6,505 bases of DNA. Origin: Holosporaceae bacterium UBA5542. GTDB taxonomy: Bacteria > Pseudomonadota > Alphaproteobacteria > UBA7879 > UBA5542. Position numbers and translations under genes: made by a program. How positions within the stretch are numbered: the stretch's first letter is position 1; every line of letters begins with the position of its first letter. The stretch is taken from contig DINK01000009.1 in assembly GCA_002426825.1 (NCBI GenBank), positions 1,684-8,188 of the forward strand. The letters are read 5' to 3'. Positions 1 through 6,504 of the stretch are shown piece after piece. The notes beneath the pieces are model-generated. The model was not told the DNA's origin and did no database searches. It saw only the letters and a program-made list of their open reading frames with translations.

Positions 1-564
1 CTAGGTCTTCTTCACAGGTATAAGTACTGGATTGTGATCTTAGGAGCTTTGTTAGAAGGAGAGATGGTGCTTCTTTTAGCAGGCGGTGCTGCGTTTCATG
101 GGTATATGAACGTGCACCTTGTTATGCTTATTTCTTTTTTGGGGGCGTTGCTTCACGATAACCTTTTGTTTTTCATTGGGCGCACTTTTGGAAAGCGCCT
201 GTTAAATTTTTCCCCGTCTTGGCATCAACGTATTTCGAAAGTTAGTGACCTTATCCATAAATATGACAATCTATTCATTATGAGCTTCCGTTTTGTGTAT
301 GGGTTGCGGACAGTGACCCCTATTATTGTGGGAAACAGCCGTATTGAATGGAAGCGTTATGCTTTACTTGTTTCTGTTTCAGCATTAATTTGGGCAGTGG
401 TTGTGGCATATTTGGGCTATACCTTTGCGATGGCGCTGGATGTGATTATTGCAGACTTTGACAAGTATAAAGTGTACTTAGGCGCGGGTCTTATATTTCT
501 GATTCTGACTGTTGTTGGTGTTATTAAATACCGCAACTACGTTAAAGAAAAGAAGAAGAAATAA
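1..564 (+). CDS. DedA-family membrane protein, YohD-like (5' end outside window)
   Basis: This is a polytopic inner-membrane protein of the DedA family, whose members are linked to phospholipid (undecaprenyl-phosphate or phosphatidylethanolamine) translocation and membrane homeostasis. The frame is open from base 1 (it reads LGLLHRYKYWIVILGALLEGE), so the true start is probably a few codons upstream. The GTG at 34 falls inside the first hydrophobic segment and is a poor start. GALLEGE followed by LLLAGG matches the membrane re-entrant motif seen as GSLAEGE in E. coli YohD. FLGALLHDNLLFFIGRTFGK and SFRFVYGLRTVTPIIVG match the second and third conserved blocks, including the conserved R-F-x-Y-G-x-R arginines. 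Several long hydrophobic stretches and a lysine-rich cytoplasmic tail (VKEKKKK) complete it. Visible length is 187 codons against roughly 190-200 for YohD. No clear hairpin terminator follows. The family call is firm; the transported lipid is not known from sequence. Confidence 0.9.
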   Translation, partial: LGLLHRYKYWIVILGALLEGEMVLLLAGGAAFHGYMNVHLVMLISFLGALLHDNLLFFIGRTFGKRLLNFSPSWHQRISKVSDLIHKYDNLFIMSFRFVYGLRTVTPIIVGNSRIEWKRYALLVSVSALIWAVVVAYLGYTFAMALDVIIADFDKYKVYLGAGLIFLILTVVGVIKYRNYVKEKKKK

Positions 565-704
565 AAAGTTTTATTTATCCAACTTAAAAAAATCCAAAAC
601 TATATATTCATCAACAAGCAAACCTTTCCCACACTATACGCCTCTGCGTCGTGTATTTTCTTGCTTTGTTTGAATCTACCCATCAATTTTGAAATTCTGT
701 TCGG

Positions 705-746
705 CGGTTCCCATCTCTGAGAAAGGGACCGACTGAAAGGAAAGTC
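705..746 (+). promoter_or_regulatory. Structured 5' leader: two hairpins, the second holding the Shine-Dalgarno
   Basis: The first hairpin pairs CGGTTCCC (705-712) with GGGACCG (725-731) through seven pairs with one bulged T. It extends by TCT/AGA (714-716 with 720-722) closing a CTG loop. Directly after it, GACT (731-734) can pair with AGTC (743-746), placing the purine-rich GAAAGGAA, which contains the likely ribosome-binding site, in the loop three bases before the ATG at 750. The two stems share base 731, so they may stack or compete. No known riboswitch class is recognised. The pairing is seen directly; a regulatory role is inference. Confidence 0.4.
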
Positions 747-749
747 AAA

Positions 750-1545
750 ATGAAGTTTAAATCTAAAGTAATTCTTTTTTTGTTTGGGTGGTTTTTATCG
801 GTTCATGCTTGTCATGTAAATGTGGATGGACAAGAATCTCTTTTGCCTGTGGCTAAAAAACTAATCTTCAAGGCCAGTTTGATATGTTTGTTTCAACCTA
901 AAAAACGGTTGCGTGGGAAAAAATTGAACCCAGCACAACACGCTTTCCGGGGTTGAATGTAGTTGTTGAAATGCAATATGGATTTGCCCATCAGGTTGTT
1001 CTTGATAGAGAAAATGATACACATTTAAAGAGTTTAAATGATCTTTGGAAGGGTGTTTCTGCCCTTTTAAAGCCCGAGGGTTAACTATTCTTGACTTAAA
1101 AAGAATCGATGCTCAATTAGCATTTTTTTTGATTCTTTGCACGGTGTAGAACAAGATGTTCTTTCTGGTTGGCGGAAAAATAGTGTCGATGGTGTTCAAA
1201 AATCCCATAGTTGGCTTGATATCAATAACTTTGGGATGAATATGTATGACAGCGTTTCACGTCTTCTGGAGACAAACTCTGTGTCAAGGAGGGGCGCCAC
1301 AGAGGGTGGTGCTTTGAAGCAATTTGCACACGCAATGGTAGATATTACAAATAAAGCTCCGTGGCCAACGCGTAGAGTGTACGATGCAACCTGGCTTGAT
1401 GACGGAAGATAGGGGTGTTATGGCATCAATATTGGCTGGTTGTGCAGTTACTATAAAAGCCAACCTGGTTGCTGGCGGCATAAGCCAGTTTTGGCAGGAA
1501 TTTTATGATAGAAATGTGGATTTATTTCTTGGACAAAATCAGTAA
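750..1545 (+). pseudogene. Decayed gene for a small exported protein or lipoprotein of unknown family
   Basis: An ATG with AAGGAAAG upstream opens a frame with a signal-like N-terminus (MKFKSKVILFLFGWFLSVHAC; VHAC could be a weak lipobox). The frame then breaks. A coherent product of about 265 residues appears only if one accepts five lesions: a lost A in the A6 run at 855-860, a TAA at 899-901, a lost G at 1078-1080, a lost T in the T8 run at 1123-1130, and an extra base near 1401-1409. The repaired pieces read NLQGQFDMFVST, KTVAWEKIEPSTTRFPGLN, LWKGVSALLKPEG-LTILDLKRIDAQ, FDSLHGVEQDVLSGWRK, APWPTRRVYDATWLDD and GVMASILAGCAV, ending in FLGQNQ and TAA at 1543-1545. The piece LLKPEG-LTILD faintly resembles a late motif of class I methyltransferases, but no glycine-rich SAM motif precedes it, so I do not assign that function. 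Each piece reads as ordinary protein, which argues for one ancestral gene. Sequencing errors in homopolymers are an alternative cause. Confidence 0.7.
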
Positions 1546-1611
1546 GACCTCAACCAGAAAATTGTTAAATCTACTATAATGCCGAGTTGTTAGTGCGATT
1601 AAGTATCGTAA

Positions 1612-1639
1612 TTGCATTAAGAGAATAAAAAAATAAAAT
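1612..1639 (+). promoter_or_regulatory. Weak candidate promoter before the HEFSH-protein gene
   Basis: TTGCAT (1612-1617) and TAAAAT (1634-1639) are 16 bases apart in the AT-rich gap between the decayed gene and the next start at 1711. The -10 is good (five of six) but the -35 is poor (three of six). A TATAAT at 1575-1580 lacks a recognisable -35 at the right distance. Such matches arise easily by chance in AT-rich DNA. Apart from this I see nothing else in 1546-1696. Confidence 0.22.
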
Positions 1640-1696
1640 CTAGTAATTAATTTTCTTATTATATTGAAAAATATGATTTTCTCCATATATAGGTGG

Positions 1697-1704
1697 AAAA
1701 GGAG
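1697..1704 (+). promoter_or_regulatory. Strong Shine-Dalgarno fixing the start at 1711
   Basis: AAAAGGAG is followed by a six-base spacer (CTTTTT) and ATG. It is the best ribosome-binding site in the window and decides for the ATG at 1711 over the in-frame GTG at 1693. Confidence 0.75.
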
Positions 1705-1710
1705 CTTTTT

Positions 1711-3030
1711 ATGAGATTTTTATATTTATTTTTATTTGTTTTTTATTCATTAGGCTTTGCTGCGGAGCAGGCAGAGCAATTTGATCCAAAAGCGTATGCA
1801 CGACCTGTGTCGGCGGTTGCAGGGGCTCAATCAGAAAAGGTAGATGCTTTCTCTGTGCCAACAGGGCCTGTATGGACTGTACAGCAGCAACAAGACGCCT
1901 ATGTGGCAGCTTATGATGCCGTTGGTGGCGGGGCAACTGTACATCCTTTAGAGACGCCTGTTCCAGGTTTGTCACCTCTTGTCGAGAATTTTTATCGGTT
2001 TGCTACTCAAATGCTTGGAGAGAAACAGTCAGTTATTCAGGCAGCGGCTTTTGAAGAGCTACAAGGTGACTTAAGGCATCTATGGGGGCAGGTTGCTCCA
2101 ATGGTGGCAAAGGAATCTATGACGGTTGCGCAATTAAAGTGTATTGCAAGCCAGCTGTCTGTATTTTTCACAGCTGTTGCTGAAGCAGAGCAATCTACAG
2201 GATTTTTTACAGAAGTAAGTATTTACTCTCGGCCGCATTGGTTGGAAGGGAAGTGGAAAAATCTTTCAACTTGGCGCCCAGAAAGTTTCTATATAGATGA
2301 CAGCCCCTATAGTGATGAGAAGATTTATGTGGCGCCTGGATTCGGATGTGAGGCGATTCTATGTCATCGGGATGGTGGTTTTTCATATGATCGTTTTAAT
2401 AATAACTATTTAGGACGCAATTATCCTTTATTCATATCTGCGCTTGCTTTTGATATGAATGTAGGCAAGGGGCCTCATGGAGACTTCTACCCCTATGCTT
2501 CTGCATTTTTTGAGCATGAATTTTCTCACTTTGATGATTTTGTGAGAGATTATTTAAGAGCTTTGACTGCGCAAAGTATGGATTGGGCGCAAGCAAATGC
2601 CCGCTGGAACAAAATTAAAGGTGTATTGGGCAAGGTGCATGAAAATAAATCTCGTGTAAATCAAATTGGTTTGTTTGTCTTGATGCATGAATTGGCGAGA
2701 TCAGACGTGTTCTTTGGTGTGTTAATGGACGATAATATGACAGATGCACAGAAGTTCTATGGTTTGGTTAAACTGGGACAGGAACACCGACAAGGATCGC
2801 TACCCAATAGTGACCCGGACTCTTACTCTTATGACCCCAATTTTAATGTTGATGCATACTACTCTCGCTTTTATGCGGATGAAGCCCGGATGCTTAAGTT
2901 TGTTTATGGTGACGCATTTTCTGTTCCTGAAAATGTAACAAGCGAAGAAAAGGTTGTGTCCGTGCAGGCGGGCCTAACAAAGCTTTGGTCAGAGTTTGAG
3001 GCACAGAACCGAGGCCTATTTCAAGGCTAA
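1711..3030 (+). CDS. Exported protein with HExxH (HEFSH) motif, family not recognised
   Basis: This is a 439-residue protein of unrecognised family. The start at ATG 1711 is chosen because AAAAGGAG (1697-1704) lies six bases upstream and the first residues form a clean signal peptide, MRFLYLFLFVFYSLGFA followed by AEQ. A GTG at 1693 would add six charged or polar residues and use the ribosome site as coding sequence. The mature part is rich in aromatic and acidic residues and has no further membrane segment, so a periplasmic or secreted location is likely. Residues 269-273 read HEFSH within FFEHEFSHFDDF, the layout of a zincin zinc site (two His ligands and a catalytic Glu270). HE at 326-327 in LMHELARSD could supply a third ligand about 54 residues later, and E391 in ADEARML is an alternative. 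Both assignments are inference, and chance HExxH motifs exist. Cysteines in GCEAILC may pair. The gene stands alone between a decayed gene and convergent pgpA. Confidence 0.85.
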   Translation: MRFLYLFLFVFYSLGFAAEQAEQFDPKAYARPVSAVAGAQSEKVDAFSVPTGPVWTVQQQQDAYVAAYDAVGGGATVHPLETPVPGLSPLVENFYRFATQMLGEKQSVIQAAAFEELQGDLRHLWGQVAPMVAKESMTVAQLKCIASQLSVFFTAVAEAEQSTGFFTEVSIYSRPHWLEGKWKNLSTWRPESFYIDDSPYSDEKIYVAPGFGCEAILCHRDGGFSYDRFNNNYLGRNYPLFISALAFDMNVGKGPHGDFYPYASAFFEHEFSHFDDFVRDYLRALTAQSMDWAQANARWNKIKGVLGKVHENKSRVNQIGLFVLMHELARSDVFFGVLMDDNMTDAQKFYGLVKLGQEHRQGSLPNSDPDSYSYDPNFNVDAYYSRFYADEARMLKFVYGDAFSVPENVTSEEKVVSVQAGLTKLWSEFEAQNRGLFQG

Positions 3031-3512
3031 AGATTGCTTTGCAAGAGTATGCTGCTTAGATAAATAAGAATCATTGCACACAGACCGGCGGCAACGTCAT
3101 CGAAAATAACACTGATTGTGTTTTTGAAATGACTGCCGCCAAGTGCGTCAATTTTATGGATAGGCCAAGGCTTAAAGATATCGAAGGCGCGGAATAAGAT
3201 AAATGCAAGCAGGATGAAGAGCGGATTGGAGCCCGTGCCAATAAGAGCGATCCACTGTCCCAAAACTTCGTCAATAACAACTTCTTGAGGATCTTTTTTC
3301 TTTGTGTGCTTTAAGTATAAGGGCACAAAAATAAAATTTAAAATAAAGGCGCCCCCAATTAAAGCATAGGCGGTGAGGGGTGTGGCCCAAAGATAGTGGA
3401 CCAGTGCCCAGATCAAGACAGCGCCAAGTGACCCCATGGTGCCTGGCGCCTTTGGGAATAACCCTAGGCCAAACATAGTGACAATTGTTTTTGAAATCAT
3501 TTTCATTACCAT
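3027..3512 (-). CDS. pgpA: Phosphatidylglycerophosphatase A (PgpA)
   Basis: PgpA removes the phosphate from phosphatidylglycerol phosphate at the inner membrane, the last step of phosphatidylglycerol synthesis. The 161 residues (E. coli PgpA is about 170) carry the family blocks in order: GLGLFPKAPGTMGSL (15-29), the acidic DEVLGQW (81-87), FRAFDIFKPWPI (107-118) and the late IFDDVAAG (136-143). The acidic residues D81, E82, D111, D138 and D139 are the likely Mg-binding and catalytic set. Hydrophobic segments lie between these blocks and at the C-terminus. Three Met codons sit at positions 1, 3 and 5 with only a weak ribosome site before any of them, so the start is uncertain by up to four codons. 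The TAG stop overlaps the stop of the convergent gene by four bases. No clear promoter is visible upstream (3513-3675), although AT-rich -10-like sequences exist there on this strand. Confidence 0.95.
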   Translation of the reverse strand: MVMKMISKTIVTMFGLGLFPKAPGTMGSLGAVLIWALVHYLWATPLTAYALIGGAFILNFIFVPLYLKHTKKKDPQEVVIDEVLGQWIALIGTGSNPLFILLAFILFRAFDIFKPWPIHKIDALGGSHFKNTISVIFDDVAAGLCAMILIYLSSILLQSNL

Positions 3513-3675
3513 GCAGTTATATCACTTGGCTGCACGATTTAAAATTTTTGTGTTTACATAATTTTATAAGTTTCATAGTTTACAGCGTAACTGATTCACA
3601 ATTTGAAACATTAATTGTCAGAATTCGTCTCATAGATTGGCCCTATTTTTGCTATATGTGTAAGTAACAGATTGG

Positions 3676-3752
3676 GCGTCCGTAGCTCAGCTGGATAGAG
3701 CGTTGCCCTCCGGAGGCAAAGGTCAGAGGTTCGAATCCTCTCGGACGCGCCA
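3676..3752 (+). tRNA. tRNA-Arg (anticodon CCG)
   Basis: This is a full 77-nt cloverleaf. The acceptor stem GCGTCCG pairs perfectly with CGGACGC. The D-arm GCTC/GAGC is present, and the anticodon stem TTGCC/GGCAA encloses CTCCGGA with anticodon CCG at 3710-3712. The T-arm is AGAGG-TTCGAAT-CCTCT, the discriminator is G, and CCA is encoded at 3750-3752. It reads CGG codons. The downstream aminotransferase begins 24 nt after the CCA, so the two are probably on one transcript. Confidence 0.97.
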
Positions 3753-3776
3753 GGGCAAAAATGAAAGAGAATAATT

Positions 3777-4919
3777 TTGACAAAATCACATACTCCAATT
3801 CCCTTTATTGATTTAAAAGCACAGCAGCGTGTCATTCGCCCTCAGGTTGATCGAGCTATTCAGAGAGTTCTTGATCATGGTCGATATGGATTTGGCCCCG
3901 AATGTGAAGAGTTTGAGCAGGCCTTGTCAAAGTTTACTGGCGTACAGTATGTGTTGGGTTGCTCGAACGGCACAGACGCACTGACCATGTTGCTGATTGA
4001 TTTAGGTGTGGGACCTGGGGATGCAGTGTTTGTGCCGGCGTTTACTTATATTGCAACGGCTGAAGTTGTGGCCTTGCGTGGTGCCACCCCTGTTTTTGTG
4101 GATGTAGACGTAGACACCTTTAACATGGATGCTGCTGATTTGAAGAAAGCGATCAAGGTAGCCCAAGAAAAAGAATTAAAATTGGCTGGTGTGATTTCTG
4201 TAGATTTGTTTGGGCAGCCGGCTGACCATGATGCCATTGCAGCTGTTGCAAAAAATCATGATATGTGGGTTATCAGTGACGCAGCGCAAAGTTGTGGGGC
4301 ACTTTATAAAGGGAAGTCAACATTGCAATTTGGGCTTGCAGCAACCACAAGCTTTTTCCCGGCCAAGCCCTTGGGGGCATATGGGGACGGTGGCGCTATT
4401 TTTGTTCATGATGATAAATTAAAAAGGCGACTTGAAAATATTCGTGTACATGGCCATGGGGTCAATCCCGCATCTATTGAAAGTTTGGGGTTAACGGGCC
4501 GACTTGATACAATTCAAGCAGCCATTCTTCTTGAAAAATTAAAAATCTTTCCGGCCGAAATTGAAAATCGTCAAAAAAGTGCCGATATTTACAATGAGGC
4601 TTTGTCAAAAGTAGTGCATGTGCCCCATATTTCTGAAGAGCGGACTTCTGTTTGGGCACAGTATACGGTTCGCGTGAAGCACGCAAAACAGAGAGATGTA
4701 TTGCAGGATCATTTGACAGGGTTGGGTATTCCAACGGCAATTTACTATAAGCGCCCTTTGCATGTGCAACGCGTTTATCGGTATGGCCTTTTAGATCGTT
4801 GCTTGGAAAATACAGACCAACTTTCGGATACAGTGATTAGTTTGCCGATTCATGGTTATTTAAGAGAGTCTGTTCAAAACCAAATAATTGACGGCGTTTT
4901 AGGCTTTTTTAAGAAATAA
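3777..4919 (+). CDS. DegT/DnrJ/EryC1/StrS aminotransferase, WbpE-like
   Basis: This is a PLP-dependent sugar aminotransferase that transfers an amino group from glutamate to a keto group on a UDP-sugar, feeding surface polysaccharide synthesis. Over its length it resembles P. aeruginosa WbpE, which makes the 3-amino group of UDP-GlcNAc(3NH2)A. Shared blocks are PFIDLKAQQ (9-17), [21 protein letters not shown] (62-69), [17 protein letters not shown] (168-172, Asp168 facing the PLP ring nitrogen), [18 protein letters not shown] with Lys197 as the PLP lysine, [16 protein letters not shown], and SLPIHGYL near the end. Length (380) suits the family. The start is taken as TTG 3777, with AGAGA (3766-3770) six bases before it. 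The nearby ATG at 3761 is out of frame and gives only 16 codons. No other sugar-nucleotide gene is adjacent, so the exact substrate is unproven. No hairpin terminator follows the stop. Confidence 0.93.
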   Translation: MTKSHTPIPFIDLKAQQRVIRPQVDRAIQRVLDHGRYGFGPECEEFEQALSKFTGVQYVLGCSNGTDALTMLLIDLGVGPGDAVFVPAFTYIATAEVVALRGATPVFVDVDVDTFNMDAADLKKAIKVAQEKELKLAGVISVDLFGQPADHDAIAAVAKNHDMWVISDAAQSCGALYKGKSTLQFGLAATTSFFPAKPLGAYGDGGAIFVHDDKLKRRLENIRVHGHGVNPASIESLGLTGRLDTIQAAILLEKLKIFPAEIENRQKSADIYNEALSKVVHVPHISEERTSVWAQYTVRVKHAKQRDVLQDHLTGLGIPTAIYYKRPLHVQRVYRYGLLDRCLENTDQLSDTVISLPIHGYLRESVQNQIIDGVLGFFKK

Positions 4920-4935
4920 ATTACTGGGTTTACAG

Positions 4936-4964
4936 TTGACATTTTTTTCCAAATATCCTATTCC
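4936..4964 (+). promoter_or_regulatory. Candidate promoter for the tRNA-Tyr/tRNA-Gly/tuf unit
   Basis: A perfect TTGACA (4936-4941) is followed after 17 bases by TATTCC (4959-4964), a weak -10. It lies 17 bases after the aminotransferase stop and would start a leader of roughly 55-60 nt before tRNA-Tyr. No better promoter is visible between tRNA-Gly and tuf, which suggests that tuf is transcribed from here. The -35 is convincing, the -10 less so. Confidence 0.5.
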
Positions 4965-5027
4965 CGATTAGGAGTGGAATAAGTGTACGAGGTGATTTAT
5001 CTCATTTGCCTTACGCCTTATTTATCC

Positions 5028-5113
5028 GGAGGGATGGCCGAGTGGTTAAAGGCAGCAGACTGTAAATCTGCCCGCGTATGCGTACGTAGGTTCAAATCCT
5101 ACTCCCTCCACCA
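5028..5113 (+). tRNA. tRNA-Tyr (anticodon GTA)
   Basis: This is an 86-nt class II tRNA. The acceptor stem GGAGGGA pairs with TCCCTCC. The anticodon stem GCAGA/TCTGC encloses CTGTAAA with GTA at 5062-5064. A long variable arm (CCGCGTATGCGTACG) follows, as expected for bacterial tRNA-Tyr, then a T-arm TAGG-TTCAAAT-CCTA, discriminator A and encoded CCA (5111-5113). Only 10 bases separate it from tRNA-Gly. Confidence 0.97.
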
Positions 5114-5123
5114 CCCTGATTGT

Positions 5124-5197
5124 GCGGGTGTAGCTCAATGGTAGAGTTCCAGCCTTCCAAGCTGGCTGTGTGGGTTCGATCCCCATCACCCGCTCCA
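5124..5197 (+). tRNA. tRNA-Gly (anticodon TCC)
   Basis: This is a 74-nt cloverleaf. GCGGGTG pairs with CACCCGC. The D-arm GCTC/GAGT has one G-T wobble. CCAGC/GCTGG encloses CTTCCAA with anticodon TCC at 5156-5158. The T-arm is GTGGG-TTCGATC-CCCAT with one wobble, the discriminator is T and CCA is encoded (5195-5197). It reads GGA and GGG codons. It lies between tRNA-Tyr and tuf, the same order as tyrU-glyT in the E. coli tufB operon. Confidence 0.97.
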
Positions 5198-5267
5198 TTT
5201 TCGCACAGGGCACTTGGTAGCATTGCATTGAGAAGTGCTGTGATAGTGTGCATTTTTATTGTAGGGG

Positions 5268-5313
5268 CGTTTAGGCGCTTTAACGAAGGTAACGAAAGAA
5301 AGAGAAGAGAGAG
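5268..5313 (+). promoter_or_regulatory. tuf leader: imperfect palindrome, short repeat and all-purine ribosome site
   Basis: The tuf leader holds an imperfect palindrome (CGTT...AACG, 5268-5285) and a TAACGAA direct repeat (5281-5287 and 5290-5296). It ends in a 20-base all-purine tract (5294-5313) that runs straight into the ATG. There is no classic GGAGG; AGAGAAGAGAGAG must serve as the ribosome site. The role of the palindrome is unknown. Confidence 0.35.
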
Positions 5314-6504
5314 ATGGCAAAGCAGAAGTTTGAGAGGAAGAAGCCGCACTGTAATATAGGGACGATAGGCCACGTTGACCATGGGAAGACGTCGTTGACA
5401 GCAGCGATTACCAAGGTATTGGCTGAGCAGGGTGGAGCCGAGTTTAAGGCGTATGATCAGATTGACGCGGCACCTGAAGAGAAGGCACGAGGGATTACGA
5501 TTTCGACGGCTCACGTAGAGTATGAGACAGAGAATCGTCACTATGCGCACGTTGACTGTCCGGGTCACGCAGACTATGTGAAGAACATGATCACCGGTGC
5601 GGCACAGATGGATGGAGCGATCTTGGTTGTGAACGCAGCAGATGGGCCGATGCCCCAGACACGTGAGCACATTGTGTTGGCGCGTCAGGTAGGTGTGCCT
5701 GCGATTTGTGTGTTTTTGAACAAGTGCGACATGGTAGATGACCCTGAGTTGTTGGACTTGGTAGAGATGGAAGTGCGTGAATTGTTAAGCAGTTACGATT
5801 TTCCTGGAGATGATATTCCAGTGGTGCGTGGATCTGCATTGTGCGCATTGGAAGACAAGAGCCCCGAGTTAGGTAAGGAAGCTATTTTGAAGTTGATGGC
5901 GGAAGTTGACCGTTATATTCCACAGCCGAAGAGAGAGGTTGATAAGCCATTCTTGATGCCAGTTGAGGACGTATTCTCGATTTCAGGACGAGGAACGGTT
6001 GTGACGGGACGTATTGAGACGGGTGTTGTAAAGGTTGGAGAAGAGTGTGAGATTGTGGGGCTCCGTGACACACAGAAGACAACGATTACAGGCGTAGAGA
6101 TGTTCCGTAAGCTACTTGATAGTGGTGAGGCAGGAGACAACGTTGGGCTTCTTCTTCGAGGAACGAAGAGGGAAGATGTGGAGCGTGGACAGGTTGTGTG
6201 TAAGCCTGGAAGTGTGAAGCCGCACACGAAGTTCAAGTGTGAAGCATATATTTTGTCGAAGGAAGAAGGTGGACGTCATACACCGTTTTTCTCGAACTAT
6301 CGTCCACAGTTTTACTTTCGGACAACGGATGTGACAGGACAAGTAGTGTTGCCTGAAGGGACAGAGATGGTAATGCCTGGAGACAACATCACGATGGATG
6401 TTGAGTTGATAGCGCCTGTAGCGATGAGTGAAGGGCTTCGATTTGCGATTCGTGAAGGGGGCCGTACTGTCGGTGCCGGCGTCGTCGCTAAAATTATCGC
6501 TTAA
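5314..6504 (+). CDS. tuf: Elongation factor Tu
   Basis: EF-Tu is the GTPase that delivers aminoacyl-tRNA to the ribosomal A site. The gene is complete at 396 residues, within the usual 393-397. The GTP-binding motifs are all present: G1 GHVDHGKT (19-26), switch I with ARGITIST (58-65, Thr62 contacting Mg), G3 DCPGH (81-85, catalytic His85), G4 NKCD (136-139) and G5 GSAL (173-176). Domains II and III follow, with [31 protein letters not shown] and the terminal [17 protein letters not shown] after G1 is common in Alphaproteobacteria. It follows tRNA-Tyr and tRNA-Gly by 116 nt and is probably co-transcribed. Codon use is unusual: Lys is AAG at all 24 body positions and GTC is absent among 38 body valines, yet the last 15 codons use GTC three times and AAA once. 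The window ends one base after the stop. Confidence 0.99.
   Translation: MAKQKFERKKPHCNIGTIGHVDHGKTSLTAAITKVLAEQGGAEFKAYDQIDAAPEEKARGITISTAHVEYETENRHYAHVDCPGHADYVKNMITGAAQMDGAILVVNAADGPMPQTREHIVLARQVGVPAICVFLNKCDMVDDPELLDLVEMEVRELLSSYDFPGDDIPVVRGSALCALEDKSPELGKEAILKLMAEVDRYIPQPKREVDKPFLMPVEDVFSISGRGTVVTGRIETGVVKVGEECEIVGLRDTQKTTITGVEMFRKLLDSGEAGDNVGLLLRGTKREDVERGQVVCKPGSVKPHTKFKCEAYILSKEEGGRHTPFFSNYRPQFYFRTTDVTGQVVLPEGTEMVMPGDNITMDVELIAPVAMSEGLRFAIREGGRTVGAGVVAKIIA

Noticed and set aside
34..36. GTG as the start of the DedA-family gene
   Set aside because: The frame is open to base 1 with hydrophobic, family-like residues before the GTG, so the start is most likely upstream of the window.
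1081..1152. Programmed frameshifting at the T8 run instead of decay
   Set aside because: Three other frameshifts and a nonsense codon in the same gene make programmed shifting unlikely.
1594..1610. Possible hairpin TGCGAT-TAAGT-ATCGTA after the decayed gene
   Set aside because: It has six pairs including one wobble and no T-run behind it, so it is not a credible terminator.
3485..3667. Plus-strand 60-codon frame between pgpA and tRNA-Arg
   Set aside because: It overlaps the pgpA start, has no ribosome site and translates to an unremarkable AT-rich peptide.
3652..3777. tRNA-Arg as an integration site of a genomic island
   Set aside because: No second copy of the tRNA 3' end, no integrase and no mobile gene is present in the window.
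3611..3835. Minus-strand 74-codon frame reading [22 protein letters not shown]
   Set aside because: It is the reverse translation of the tRNA-Arg gene, a well-known spurious ORF type.
5046..5670. Two minus-strand frames over the tRNA-Tyr/tRNA-Gly/tuf start (one contains MGIEPTQPAWKAGTLPLSYTR)
   Set aside because: They are antisense to tRNAs and the tuf 5' end. The peptide is the familiar artefact of translating tRNA genes.
5591..6342. Several long minus-strand frames inside tuf
   Set aside because: They are antisense shadows of a highly biased coding gene, with low-complexity Ser/Pro/Thr-rich translations and no ribosome sites.
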